Source of the DNA: UBA6623 sp965238125
Lineage (GTDB): Bacteria; Acidobacteriota; Terriglobia; Bryobacterales; UBA6623
DNA: 64,000 bases
Direction: 5' to 3'
NCBI GenBank assembly: GCA_965238125.1
Contig: OZ250179.1
Span: 1,178,001-1,242,000 of the forward strand
The notes below the pieces were generated by a model, which was not told the DNA's origin, ran no database searches, and was given only the letters and a program-made list of their open reading frames with translations. Shown here piece after piece: positions 27,581 to 37,740 of the stretch. The first letter of the stretch is position 1. Every line of letters begins with the position of its first letter. Position numbers and translations under genes: made by a program.

Positions 27581-28504
27581 TCACTCGTCGTCCCAGAACT
27601 GCTCGCTGAGGTACTTGTCGGCGGCATCGCAGAAGACGGTAACGATCGCGCCGCTCTTGACTTCTTCGGCGACCTTGAGCGCGGCGACCATATTGGCGCC
27701 CGAGGAAATGCCGACCAGCAACCCCTCTTCCCGAGCCAGACGGCGGACCATCTCGTGGGCGTCCTCGGTCTCGGCCCAAATATTGTCGTCAGCCAGCTCG
27801 TCGTCATAGATACCGGGGATGATCGCCGTCGGCATATGCTTGAGGCCCTCCAACCCGTGAAACCCCGATGAGGGCTGCATTGAGATCAACCGCACACGGT
27901 CGGAATATTCCCGCAACCGTCGTCCCACGCCGGTGAAGGTTCCGCTCGTGCCCAGCCCGGTGACGAAATGCGTAATCGTCCCCTCGGTCTGGGCCCAAAT
28001 CTCGGACCCCGTCGTGTCATAGTGCGCCCGCCAGTTGGCCGGATTGTTGTATTGGTCGGGGTAGAAATAGATATCTGGGTTGCGTTCGTACTCAGCCCGG
28101 CATTCGCGAATCGCGCCGTCCGACCCTTCGCCCGCGTCCGTCAGGACGATCTGCGCCCCGAAGGCCTTGAGAATCCGCTTGCGCTCGGGCGAGGCGTTCG
28201 CCGGGAGAAACAACTTGACCCTGTAGCCCTTCGCCGCCCCGATCATCGCGTAGGCAATCCCGGTGTTACCGCTCGTTGAATCGACCAGAATCTTGTCGCT
28301 TGTCAAGCGGCCGGCGCGCTCGCCCTCGATGACCATTCGCAGAGCCGGCCGATCCTTGACCGAGCCGCCGGGATTGAAATATTCCGCCTTGGCGTAGATC
28401 TCGACGTCAGGCAAATGGCGAGCAAGGTTGGGGATCCGAAGCAGCGGCGTATTGCCGATCCGCTCCAACACGGAAACGCTCCCCTGCACTTTGGTTGACG
28501 TCAT
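27581..28504 (-). CDS. cysM: PLP-dependent cysteine synthase, CysM-like
   Basis: A 307-residue fold-type II PLP enzyme. The PLP lysine lies in NPGGSVKDRPA, the substrate loop is STSGNTGIAYAM, the phosphate-binding region is THFVTGLGTSGTFTGVGRRL, and GLLVGISSGAN is near the C-terminus. It is first in the operon with mec, the carrier and moeZ, so it most likely uses a protein thiocarboxylate as sulfur donor as in the mycobacterial CysM-CysO route. GAGG seven bases upstream supports the start, and a good promoter lies about 45 bp upstream. Confidence 0.9.
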   Translation of the reverse strand: MTSTKVQGSVSVLERIGNTPLLRIPNLARHLPDVEIYAKAEYFNPGGSVKDRPALRMVIEGERAGRLTSDKILVDSTSGNTGIAYAMIGAAKGYRVKLFLPANASPERKRILKAFGAQIVLTDAGEGSDGAIRECRAEYERNPDIYFYPDQYNNPANWRAHYDTTGSEIWAQTEGTITHFVTGLGTSGTFTGVGRRLREYSDRVRLISMQPSSGFHGLEGLKHMPTAIIPGIYDDELADDNIWAETEDAHEMVRRLAREEGLLVGISSGANMVAALKVAEEVKSGAIVTVFCDAADKYLSEQFWDDE

Positions 28505-28550
28505 GTGACAACCTCGACGGCCGAGCGGCTGCCGGGCTTTTCAACCCTTG

Positions 28551-28580
28551 ATCGTAGTGAATCCCTACTATTTCTGTCAA
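28551..28580 (-). promoter_or_regulatory. sigma70-type promoter of the cysM operon
   Basis: On the minus strand TTGACA (28580-28575), an 18-bp spacer and TACGAT (28556-28551). Transcription would start near 28544, giving a leader of about 40 nt to the cysM ATG at 28504. Confidence 0.65.
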
Positions 28581-28800
28581 CAAATAGGAGATTGACCGTT
28601 TGCCAAGATGGCCAAGATTGACCGTGAAGAGAACGTAGATGAGTTTTAGGGACTGTTTAAGTATTTTTACGGGAAATTGTGAACTGTATGAGGCAGCTGA
28701 AGTTGATCTCCCGCAGTGCTGGGGGCTGCAACTCCGCTGTTGAATTCGAAAGGAGAGGATGAGCCGGACCGGGCGACCGGCAACCGGTTGGGTCGTCCGA

Positions 28801-29078
28801 TCAGTCGTTTTGATCGGCCTGGCGTTGCTGTCTTTGCGTTTCGAGCCGTTCTTCGATGGAGTCGAGGATTCGCTTGGTGCGCTGGATCATCTCCGGATCG
28901 GCGCCCATCTTCTGAAATCCGGCGTGAGCATCGGCGGCGAACCTTCGGGCTTCGGCAAGCCGGCCGTCGTCGCGAAGCGAAACGGCGAGGGTAAAGCGCG
29001 TGTTGGCCGCCTCGGTGACATCGCCTTGCCGCTCGTAATAGCGAATGGCCTCACGGTAGTAGGGTAAAGCCCGGCCTA
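28801..29078 (-). pseudogene. C-terminal TPR piece of the split CHAT-STAND gene
   Basis: Encodes RALPYYREAIRYYERQGDV and AANTRFTLAVSLRDDGRLAE, two TPR-like helical repeats, then a charged tail. It begins exactly at the TA target beside the IS630-like element. Excising that element and one TA joins FALGDL to GRALPYYREA in frame with the piece at 30173. Confidence 0.85.
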
Positions 29079-30172
29079 TTGAGTCTCGCAAAATAGAGTG
29101 ACACCTTTTGGTGTTGCCGTACGTATTCTTATGTATGGGAACACCGAAAGGAAAGCGCCGCGATTTCGAAGCATTGGAGAAACGCCGTTTCGAAGCGATG
29201 CGTTTGCTCGATGAAGGACTCAATCAGTCCGAAACCGCCAGGCGTCTGACAGTCGCCCGCCAAACCGTCAGTGAGTGGCGACGACAGTACCTGGCGCAAG
29301 GCGAGGCCGGGCTGCGCAAGGCCGGCCGCGCCGGCCGCAAGCCGCTATTAGACGCCACGCAGCTCGAACGCCTGGAGATCCTGCTGCTCGAAGGCCCCGA
29401 GGCGCACGGCTTCCCGACGCCGTTGTGGAGCTGTCCGCGGGTGGCTCGTCTGATCCGAGACGAGTTCGGCGTGCGCTATCACGAGGGCCATGTCTGGAAG
29501 ATCCTGCGGGCGCTCGGCTGGAGCCCGCAACGCCCGGTCGGCAAAGCCCGCGAGCGCAACGAAGAGGCCATCCGCGACTGGAAGTGCAAGAGGTGGCCGG
29601 CCATTAAAAAAAAGCCCGCAAACAAGACCGCACGATCGTCTTCATCGACGAAAGCGGATGGAGTCAGAAGCCGCATCGTTGCCGCACCTGGGCGCCGCGC
29701 GGCGAGACGCCGCTGCTGGAGTTCAACTTCAATTGGCAGAAGCTTTCGGTGTCGGCCGGGTTGACGTTGCGCAACTTTTACTTTCGGCTCTATCCCGGCG
29801 CGATTGGCGAGTTGGAGGTCATCGACTTTCTGCAGGCCTTGGTTCGCCACATGGACGGCCCGTTGATGATCGTCTGGGACCGCTTGCCGGCGCATCGCAG
29901 TCGGATGGTGCGAGAGTTCATTGAACTCTCGCAAGGCCATATCGTGACGGAGTATTTGCCGGCGTATGCGCCGGAGCTGAATCTGGTGGAATACATCTGG
30001 GCGTACTGGAAACAGCACGAGTTGCCGAACGTCTGTCCGAAGGACTACTGGGAACTCGACGAACGTGCCCGCAAAACGCTGCGGCGCATGCGCCGCAAAC
30101 CGCGCTTGATTACCGCTTTCTGGAAACAGTCTTCTCTTTGTCTCGATTGACAGGATATTATGCGAGACTCAA
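29079..30172 (+). mobile_element. IS630-family insertion sequence, complete
   Basis: 1,094 bp with terminal inverted repeats TTGAGTCTCGCA and TGCGAGACTCAA, flanked on both sides by TA (29077-29078 and 30173-30174), the family's target duplication. It interrupts the TPR part of the CHAT-STAND gene. Confidence 0.93.
29135..30150 (+). CDS. IS630-family transposase in two frames, probable -1 programmed frameshift
   Basis: The first frame (MGTPKGKRRDFEALEKRRFE) gives the helix-turn-helix domain (EGLNQSETARRLTVARQTVS) and a winged-helix region. An A8 run at 29606-29613 lies where the frame must move back by one base. The second frame then carries the DDE core: TIVFIDESGWSQ, LMIVWDRLPAHRS and APELNLVEYIWAYWK. 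Slippery A runs at this position are known for IS630 elements. The element looks intact, so this is probably functional recoding rather than damage. Confidence 0.85.
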
Positions 30173-32003
30173 TAGGTCGCCCAAGGCAAAGCAAATATGG
30201 CCCAGCTCCTGGTTGTGGTGTGCGAGCTTAACCCAATCGTCGGCAGGATCATTCTCGATGGCGCGCATGTAATGTTGCCGCGCGTCGCTCAAGTGCCTCA
30301 TCAGATCCGTTTGGGCCATATTCGCTTTTCGAGCCATGCCGAAAAGCTCCCAAGAAACCCTCCCCAACTCTGAGTAGCAGGCCGCCCTGCCGAGACGGTC
30401 GTCCTCGTCCCTTAAGGCCAAGCATTGCTGAAACCAGCGGTCGGCTTGGTCGAGGTTGCGCACGCCGGGTTCGTCGGTATAAGCCAACCCCAACTCAAAC
30501 GTCCACTGGGAAGCGGTTTCGGTTTCCCCGAGCTGTTGGACGAGATCGACGGCTTCCTGGTCGACCTTGGGCTCCGGGAACCCTTGTTTCCTCAAGATAC
30601 TGCTCAAACGATAGAGCGACTCGGCCCAGCGGCGAACCACCTGACGAGCGTCCTCGTCCCATTGCTCGGACGCAGTCGTGATGAAAGGCGCCGCCTCCTC
30701 ACGGTCCCAATGCAAACACAATCGCTGGAGCTGCTCGGCGCGCGGGAGGTGGCGCAGCCGAGCCGCCGCGTACACGCCCTGTTCGACGACCGCCCTCCAG
30801 TAGAGGTCGCGCCCGGAAAGCGGTTTCTCGGTGCCTCGCTCGGCGCACTCCTTCATGTGCTCACCCACGAAGCCCTCCCAAGCAGAGACCTGGCCCTGCA
30901 CTTCGAAAAGCGCGCCCAGCCCCTGAACGCAACCCCCGATCAGATCAAACCACTCGTTCCGCCTCGCCAACGAGAGGGCATGCGACAGATTGGCCTTCTC
31001 GCCGGCAAGCTCCGCTTCAACATCGTGATCGCCCGTCTTGAGACGCGCGAACGACCGGGCGCCGAAATCGGAGAAGCTTCGGACGTAGGCGCGGTTGGCC
31101 ACTGTCAAACCGTCGAGATCCGCCTCTTTCACGCGGCTTCGCAACGTGTCAAAAAAGGAACGCTTTTTGGCGCGCGGATCTGATTCGGACTGGACGGCCG
31201 CTTGGAACAGGTGCGCCGGCAGGGGCGGCAACATCGGATGCATCGTGAACACCCCCCGGCCTCGGCGCGTCAACAAGTGCAACTTGGCCGCCCGGTCGAG
31301 AACACTCGACTCGGGATCATCCGTCAACTCAACAAAGGCGCGATTCTTCTTCAGGTGCGGCAGCGCGGCGTCGGCGGGCCCTTTCGCCTGCGCTGCCAAC
31401 CGCTCGACGTTCACCGTTCCGCGGAATAAGTGCAGCAAGGCCAGCACACGCCTGTCGTTCTCTCCCAGTCCTTTGTTGACGGCGTAGCTTAAAGCCGCCC
31501 GCGCGACATTACCGCCGTCATCTCCGGACGCCGCCGAAGCGACGCGACCTTGCAACGCGCGCAGCCCGCCGGCACTCTCGATCTCTTCCTTGACGGCGGA
31601 CGCGGTCAGACACGCCAGCGCCAGCGGGTTGCCCTCGCTGTAGTCGAGCAGCGGCCGCCAGTCGTCGGCGTCCTCGAGCCGGCCGTCATCGTGTTCGACC
31701 AAGGCTCGGGTCATCTGCAACCGTTCGCAAGGCGGCAACCCCGAGATCGAAACGCGCCGCGGCATGATCCCCAACCAGCGGTGTTGGGCTGGGCTGCTCA
31801 CCAGAAGAAACTTGGCCTGGGATTGGCGGGCGGATCTCAGGAAACGCGTTAGTTCTTCTCGCTCAACGTCGGACCATTCCGATTCACCCGTCACAGGCTC
31901 GACCGCTTCGACGTTGTCCCAGATCCAAAAGCATGGAATCTGGTTCATGACTTGCAGAATGACTTCCTGGCGCTCTTCGGGTTCGACTCGGTTCCAACGC
32001 GTA
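30173..32003 (-). pseudogene. Middle piece (NB-ARC-like and TPR) of the split CHAT-STAND gene
   Basis: The reading continues from about 32003 through RQEVILQVMNQIPCFWIWDN (Walker B-like strand of the STAND ATPase), LRSARQSQAKFLLVSSPAQH (sensor), a winged-helix region (GLGENDRRVLALLHLFRG) and TPR-type helices (WTFELGLAYTDEPGVRNLDQ; AACYSELGRVSWELFG). The upstream end meets a VirB4 fragment on the other strand at about 32000, and the downstream end meets the IS630-like element. The Walker A half of the ATPase is 5.7 kb away at 37741. Confidence 0.82.
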
Positions 32004-32890
32004 TTCTCATTCTCGATCTAGGCGGCTCCTACCGCCGGCTGACCCAGTTTCTAGGCGGAGGCTACATGGAGCTATCCCCGGAAGGCGACACGGGCGGCGG
32101 GTTTCGGTTACGGCCCTTCTCGCTTCCAGCGGGAGAGCGGACCTTCGGATTCCTTGCCGGGTGGATTGCGCGCCTCTTGCGAATCGGCGGCTGGACACTC
32201 GGCGGGGAAGACCCCAGCGAGATTCGCGCCCGCGTCGAAGACCTCTATGCCTTCGCGCCCCAACGCCGGACCCTTGGGGTGTTGGTCCGTTCGCTGCCCT
32301 CAAAGATGTGGCCCGCTCTGGGGCGCTGGCACGGAGACGGCGCGTGGGGTCGATATTTCGACAACCCGGCGGACAGTGACGACCTCAACTTCGAGGACTG
32401 GCAGGTGATCGACATGGCGGGCGCGGCGGAGCACGAGGACTTGTGCGAAGCGGCGCTGTTCTACCTTCTCGAACGGTTGCGGCTGGCTTTGGAGAACCCC
32501 GACGAGACGGCCAGGGTAAAGCTCATGGTGGTCGATGAAGCATGGCGCTACTTGCAAGACCCGGCGGTACTTTCCTATCTTGCCGAAGCCGCGAAGACAT
32601 GGCGCAAGAAGAACGCGGCGCTGATTATCGCCACGCAAAGCGCCGTGGACGTGACCGGGACCGCGGGGGCGGAAGCCTTGCTCGAATCCATGCCGACCAA
32701 GCTGTTTCTCGCCAACCCGGAGTTGCCGGACAAAGCCGCCGAAACCTTCCGGCTCAACCCTTCCGAAGTCAATACCATTCGAGGCTTGATCCCCAAGCGG
32801 GAGCTTTATCTACGTCGCACCGACGCGGCGGGTATCTTGCGGCTTGAAGTCGATCCGGCCAGCGAAACCCCCTCCACAATCGAGGACTTG
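32003..32890 (+). pseudogene. C-terminal fragment of a VirB4/TraC-like conjugation ATPase
   Basis: Homology begins at ILILDLGGSYRRLTQFLGGG and runs through ARVKLMVVDEAWRYLQDP (Walker B), AALIIATQSAVDV and LIPKRELYLRRTDAAGILRL. The N-terminal half with Walker A is missing. The frame then runs into the DUF4331 fragment with no end of its own. It is the only conjugation gene here, so it arrived as debris and not as part of an element. Confidence 0.75.
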
Positions 32891-32898
32891 ATCTTGTT

Positions 32899-33960
32899 GC
32901 CATCACTATTCCCGGCTGCGAACCGGGCGGACGGGTCTTCGTCGGCCAGCGCAAGGATCCCTTCGCGGTCAACCTCGGCGAGATATCCGACCTGATCAAC
33001 ATCACCGATCCCGTCGGCAACCCGGACGCGGAACGTTCCGACACCGCTGACAAGAACATCACAAGCTTCGCGCTCGAGGTGCCGATTGACTGCCTCACCG
33101 GAGATGGCGGGGGGGTCATCGGCGGGTGGACTACTGCGAGTCTGCGGCGCAATCGCACTCTCATTGACAACCCGACCTTCGAGGCTCCGGACGAACAATC
33201 CGGCAGCCTTGTTCAGGTTTCGCGGCTGGGCAACCCACTGATCAACGAAGTGGTGATTGGCTTGCCCGACAAGAACCGGTTTAACGCAAGCCATCCGCGC
33301 GACGACGGTTTGAACTTCCTGCAGTACGTCACCCACCCCACCCTGCCCGAGTTCATGCAAATCCTTTTCCCGGACGAGCTGGCGGCGCCGAACAACTTCT
33401 CCCGCAGGGATCTGGTGCAGGCTTTCCTGACGGGCATCCCGGGTCTCAACGAGGACGGCTCGACCGGTGAGATCATGCGCCTTAATACCTCGATCGCGCC
33501 TACGCCGCGCGGTCTGCAGAACCGTCTGGGCGTCATTGGAGGCGACCTAGCCGGCTATCCGAACGGCTGGCGGCCGGGCGACGATGCGGTCGATATCTCG
33601 CTCCGGGTGCTGATGGGCAACCTCTGCCACCAGGGCCTAGGCGGAGGGGACCCGGACCCGAACGAGTTCACGGTCATGCTGAGCGGCGACAACGTGGTCC
33701 CGCCGACATCGTCCAACGCCACGGGTGAGGGGCAGTTTTTTCTAACGGAAGAAAACCGGTTCCAGGGTGTAGTCAACCATAACGTCCCGAACGTCATACG
33801 CGGTTCCTTCCGCCAAGGTGCGGCCGGGCAGGAAGGTCCGGAAATCTGTAGAGACGCTTTTGGTCCGACGCCGGTTGGGTTTGACTGCTTCCTCGATCCG
33901 GACGAAGTGGACGCACTCCTTAAGGGGAATCGCCCCTCTTGCAGCGCGCGGAACGCATAG
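32899..33960 (+). pseudogene. DUF4331 protein fragment with the start of a CHRD-like domain
   Basis: Without a credible start, the frame opens with GGRVFVGQRKDPFAVNLGEI and DLINITDPVGNPDAER, then ITSFALEVPIDCLTG, SRLGNPLINEVVIGLPDKNR, NTSIAPTPRGLQNRLGVIGG and RPGDDAVDISLRVLMG, the order seen in DUF4331 proteins. A CHRD-like stretch (FTVMLSGDNVVPPTSSNATG) follows, and a stop ends it early. Full-length members have N-terminal signal peptides; that part is lost. It is fused head to tail with the VirB4 fragment. Confidence 0.78.
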
Positions 33961-33974
33961 TTGATTAGTGGATA

Positions 33975-34127
33975 GTGAAAACCGTCGAGGTCAAGCGGTA
34001 TTCGGATCCGCTTTACCCGGATTTCCACTTTAGTTTCGGTTCTGCTAACCATCGGGTGGACTCGGACGCCTTTATTTATGCGGGCTTGAAAGCACTCAAG
34101 GCGCTGAGGAGATCAACACCCAATGGG
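33975..34127 (+). other. Short open stretch, origin unknown
   Basis: A GTG-initiated frame of 50 codons (KRYSDPLYPDFHFSFGSANH, then VDSDAFIYAGLKALKALRR) ending inside the IS1380 leader. It may be another gene fragment in this mosaic, or part of the left end of the IS1380 copy. I do not recognise it. Confidence 0.3.
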
Positions 34128-35454
34128 TGAAAAAGAAAACAAACCGTTTCAGCTCACCTTCAATGGATTTCTCAAGGTCGATTTCCAAGGATCGCGAGTC
34201 ACCTCGGATGGCGGGCTGATTCTCATTCGCGAACTGGACGAACGACTCGGACTAGGCAAGCTGATAGACGAGCATCTGACGGATTCGCGGCAAGGCTCGA
34301 ACAAGAAGTTCCCGTTCGTCGATCTGCTGCGACAGTCGGTCTACTCCCGCTTGGCGGGCTACGAGGATCTCAACGACGCCGTTCGTGTCTCCGCCGATCC
34401 AACCTTTCGGCTGATTGGCTCGAAGAAGAACTGGGATCGCGGCGCGGCGCTGACCTCCCGGCTGCAGAGCTTCGAGACCGCCATGCTCGCCGGCGACGAG
34501 AATCTGATCGGGCTGATGGCGGTGAACCGCGAGTTGATCGCGCAAGCCGAGGCCGGTGATGACTCCGCGTGCGTCGTGCTGGACATGGACTCTACCGAGA
34601 GCCCCGTCCACGGCCGGCAGGAAGGCAGCGCCTACAACGGCCACTTCGAGTCGGTCTGCTACCACCCACTGTTGCTGTTCAACCAGCACGGCGATTGCTT
34701 GGCGGCAAAGTTGCGACCGGGCAACGTGTCCAGCGCCGAGGACTGGGACGAGCTGCTGCTGCCGGAAATCGAACGCCAACAGGCGGAGGGCAAACAGGTG
34801 ACGTTCCGGGCCGATGCCGCCTTCGCCAAGCCGGATATTTACGAGACGTTGGAGGAGCGCGGCGTGGACTACGTGATTCGCATCCCGGCCAACAAGAGCC
34901 TGGAGCTGGAGATCGAAGATATCCTGTTTCGTCCGCCGGGCAGGCCGAGCGCAAAGCCCCTGGTGCGCTACAGGAGCTTTCGGTATCAGGCCGCGAGCTG
35001 GTCGAAGTCCCGGCGGGTTGTTGCGAAGGTCGAGTATCACCAAGGTGAGTTGTTTCCTCGCGTCGGTTTCATCGTCACGAGCATGGCCTTGCCGAGCCGC
35101 TCGCTGGTGCGGTTCTACAACAAGCGCGGCACGGCGGAGCAGTGGATCAAGGAAGGCAAACAAGCGACGCATTGGACAAGGCTGTCATGCCATCGGTTCC
35201 GGGCCAACGAAGTGCGACTGCAACTCAGCGTGCTGGCCTATAACCTGGGGAACCTATGGCGGAGGCTCGGGCTGCCGCAACGGATCAAGAGCTGGTCGCT
35301 GACGAGCTTGCAACAGCGGCTGATGAAGACGGGCGGTAGGCTGGTCAAGCATGCGCGGTACTATTGGCTGCTGTTGGCCGAAGGACATCTGAACCGGCGG
35401 CTGTTCGGCGACATGCTGCATAGGATCTGGGCGCTGCCTGTGCCGGGTGGGTAG
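34123..35454 (+). CDS. IS1380-family transposase, copy A
   Basis: A 443-residue DDE transposase. The N-terminus NGFLKVDFQGSRVTSDGGLI is typical of IS1380. Catalytic acidic residues fit CVVLDMDSTESPVHG (first D), FRADAAFAKPDIYE (second D) and the NKRGTAEQWIKEGKQ region (E). Copy B at 36351 is about 95% identical by eye and lies in inverted orientation. The element's right end is cut off just after the stop, at about 35463, where an IS630 fragment begins. Confidence 0.92.
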   Translation: MGEKENKPFQLTFNGFLKVDFQGSRVTSDGGLILIRELDERLGLGKLIDEHLTDSRQGSNKKFPFVDLLRQSVYSRLAGYEDLNDAVRVSADPTFRLIGSKKNWDRGAALTSRLQSFETAMLAGDENLIGLMAVNRELIAQAEAGDDSACVVLDMDSTESPVHGRQEGSAYNGHFESVCYHPLLLFNQHGDCLAAKLRPGNVSSAEDWDELLLPEIERQQAEGKQVTFRADAAFAKPDIYETLEERGVDYVIRIPANKSLELEIEDILFRPPGRPSAKPLVRYRSFRYQAASWSKSRRVVAKVEYHQGELFPRVGFIVTSMALPSRSLVRFYNKRGTAEQWIKEGKQATHWTRLSCHRFRANEVRLQLSVLAYNLGNLWRRLGLPQRIKSWSLTSLQQRLMKTGGRLVKHARYYWLLLAEGHLNRRLFGDMLHRIWALPVPGG

Positions 35455-35463
35455 CGTTGCCCG

Positions 35464-35749
35464 CCGGCGCACCGCAGCCGCCTGGTGCGGGAGTTCATCC
35501 AGCTCTCCGAGGATCACATCGCAACGGAGTACTTGCCGCCCTATGCGCCGGAGTTGAACCCGGTGGAATACATTTGGGCGTACTGGAAGCAGCACGAGTT
35601 GCCCAACGTCTGCCCGAAGGACTACTGGGAACTCGACGAGCGCGCCCGCAAAGCGTTGCGGCGAATGCGCCGCAAACCGCGCTTGATTACCGCTTTCTGG
35701 AAACAGTCTTCTCTTTGTCTCGATTGACAGTATATTATGCGAGACTCAG
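35464..35749 (+). pseudogene. 3' end of an IS630-family element
   Basis: Encodes the transposase end HRSRLVREFIQLSEDH, PPYAPELNPVEYIWAYWKQH and the same last residues as the complete copy (WKQSSLCLD), followed by its right terminal repeat TGCGAGACTCAG and a TA at 35750. The first three quarters of the element are replaced by the IS1380 copy. Confidence 0.88.
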
Positions 35750-35751
35750 TA

Positions 35752-36077
35752 GATAACTGGAAGCACGCTGCAAAATAAATCAGTCCCCCGAGTAGACTCG
35801 GAAGCCTTAAACTGAACTCAGACAGGCCAAGAAGCCAAATCGAAACCTTGGTGAGTAGCGTGAAAAGGACGTGATTGTTGGCATCGTATACTTGGCCCAT
35901 TTTGGAAAAAGCGGGGGCGACAAATTCGAGGTAAGTGAGTGCCTCGTCATACGTGATTGACTGGGTCCAAGCCCGATAGACATTCGTTGAGAACAGTGTA
36001 GCGAGCAGGGCAAACGCAAGAACTGGCGCGATGCTTGGGGCCAGCAAGCGCTGCATGAACGAAGTGGCTGTATTCAT
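35752..36077 (-). pseudogene. N-terminal fragment of a multispanning membrane glycosyltransferase (PMT/ArnT-like)
   Basis: Starts MNTATSFMQRLLAPSIAPVL and includes the first loop WTQSITYDEALTYLEFVAP with the conserved D-E, then YDANNHVLFTLLTKVSIWLL. This is the first periplasmic loop pattern of GT39/GT83-type enzymes. The gene is cut at FQL by the TA-inserted IS630 end, and the rest is not in the window. Confidence 0.7.
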
Positions 36078-36350
36078 ACTACCCGGGTTTGAACGCCGAC
36101 TCCGAGTCTGAGTGCGCATCTATCCAGGATTTCCATTTTGGCCCTGGCACGGTCACAGGATACACCCCCGCTGCGCCGAATACCACGTCTTTTCGCGCTG
36201 AACCCTGCACATCACCTCCGCCGGTAGGCGCCAGGGCTCGTCCGTCCGCTCACAGACGTTGATTGAGCGGACTGAACGGCGCTCCGGCCGACACTGCTCC
36301 CTGCGAAACCTTTTTGGAGCCAAAAACTGTTGATCCTCGCCCGGGCAACG

Positions 36351-37682
36351 CTACCCACCCGGCACAGGCAGCGCCCAGATCCTATGCAGCATGTCACCGA
36401 ACAGCCGCCGGTTCAGATGCCCCTCCGCCAGCAGCAACCAGTAGTAGCGAGCATGCTTGACCAGCCGACCGCCGGTCTTCATCAACCTGTGTTGCAAACT
36501 CGTTAGCGACCAGCTTTTGATTCGCTGCGGCAGCCCTAGCCGCCGCCACAGGTTGCCCAGGTTGTAGGCCGGCACGCTGAGTTGCAGCCGTACCTCGTTG
36601 GCTCGGAAGCGGTGACACGACAAGCGGGTCCAGTGCGTGGCCTGTTTGCCTTCTTTGATCCACTGCTCCGCCGTGCCGCGCTTGTTGTAGAACCGCACGA
36701 CCGAGCGGCTCGGCAAGCTCATGCTCGTCACGACAAATCCGACGCGCGGGAATAGTTCGCCCTGGTGATGCTCGACCTTGGCGACAACTCGCCTTGCCTT
36801 CGACCAGCTCTCGGCCTGATAGCGAAAACTCTTGTAGCGCACTAGGGGCTTGGCGTTCGGCCTGCCCGGTGGCCGAAACAGGATGTCCTCGATCTCCAGC
36901 TCCAGGCTCTTGTTCGCCGGGATGCGAATCACGTAGTCCACGCCGCGCTCCTCCATCGCCTCGTAGATCTCGGGCTTGGCGAAGGCGGCGTCGGCGCGGA
37001 ACGTCACCTGTTTGCCCTCCGCCTGTTGTCGTTCGATCTCCGGCAGTAGCAGCTCGTCCCAGTCCTCGGCGCTGTGCACGTTGCCGGGACGCAGCTTCGC
37101 GCCTAGGCAGTCGCCGTGCTGGTTGAACAGCAACAGCGGGTGATAGCAGAGGGACTCAAAATGGCCGTTGTAGGCACTGCCTTCCTGTTGGCCGTGGACG
37201 GGGCTCTCCGTGGAGTCCATGTCGAGCACCACGCGGTCTGAACCGTCGGGAGCTTCGGCTTGCGCGACCAGCTCCCGGTTCACTGCCATCAGCCCCAGCA
37301 AGTTCTCTTCGCTCGCCAGCATCTCCGTCTCGAAGCCATGCAGCGTCGAGGTCAAGGCTGCTCCGCGATCCCAGTTCCTCTTCGAGCCGATCAAGCGAAA
37401 GGTCGGATCGGCGGATACTCGAACGGCGTCATTGAGGTCCTCGTAGCCAGCGAGTCGGCTGTAGACCGACTGCCGCAGCAGATCGGCCAGCGCGAACTTC
37501 TTGTTCAAGCCTTGTCGCGAGTCGCTGAGATGCTCGTCGATCAGCTTCCCGAGTCCGAGTCGTTCATCCAGTTCGCGAACGAGAATCAGACCGCCATCCG
37601 AGGTGACTCGCGATCCTTGGAAATCGACTTTGAGAAATCCATTGAACGTGAGCTGAAACGGCTTGTTTTCTTTTTCACCCAT
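36351..37682 (-). CDS. IS1380-family transposase, copy B
   Basis: A 443-residue protein closely matching copy A, with small differences such as LSDSRQGLNKKFALADLL. The left flank (about 37683-37735) begins CGTCTTTATTGATAGGGGCT on the element's strand and is probably the left end. The right end beyond 36350 was not resolved. The left end abuts the CHAT-STAND N-terminal piece directly, so this copy marks the insertion boundary. Confidence 0.92.
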   Translation of the reverse strand: MGEKENKPFQLTFNGFLKVDFQGSRVTSDGGLILVRELDERLGLGKLIDEHLSDSRQGLNKKFALADLLRQSVYSRLAGYEDLNDAVRVSADPTFRLIGSKRNWDRGAALTSTLHGFETEMLASEENLLGLMAVNRELVAQAEAPDGSDRVVLDMDSTESPVHGQQEGSAYNGHFESLCYHPLLLFNQHGDCLGAKLRPGNVHSAEDWDELLLPEIERQQAEGKQVTFRADAAFAKPEIYEAMEERGVDYVIRIPANKSLELEIEDILFRPPGRPNAKPLVRYKSFRYQAESWSKARRVVAKVEHHQGELFPRVGFVVTSMSLPSRSVVRFYNKRGTAEQWIKEGKQATHWTRLSCHRFRANEVRLQLSVPAYNLGNLWRRLGLPQRIKSWSLTSLQHRLMKTGGRLVKHARYYWLLLAEGHLNRRLFGDMLHRIWALPVPGG

Positions 37683-37740
37683 CGGGTGTTGACCTCCATG
37701 GCGTCCTTATCGGGCTCTAGCCCCTATCAATAAAGACGCT

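Noticed and set aside
29606..29613. Frameshift in the IS630 transposase as damage
   Set aside because: The break lies on an A8 run with the -1 direction expected for programmed frameshifting, and the element's ends and target duplication are perfect.
34066..37735. Composite transposon formed by the two inverted IS1380 copies
   Set aside because: The inner end of copy A is cut off by an IS630 fragment and the DNA between the copies is only gene debris, so it is unlikely to move as a unit.
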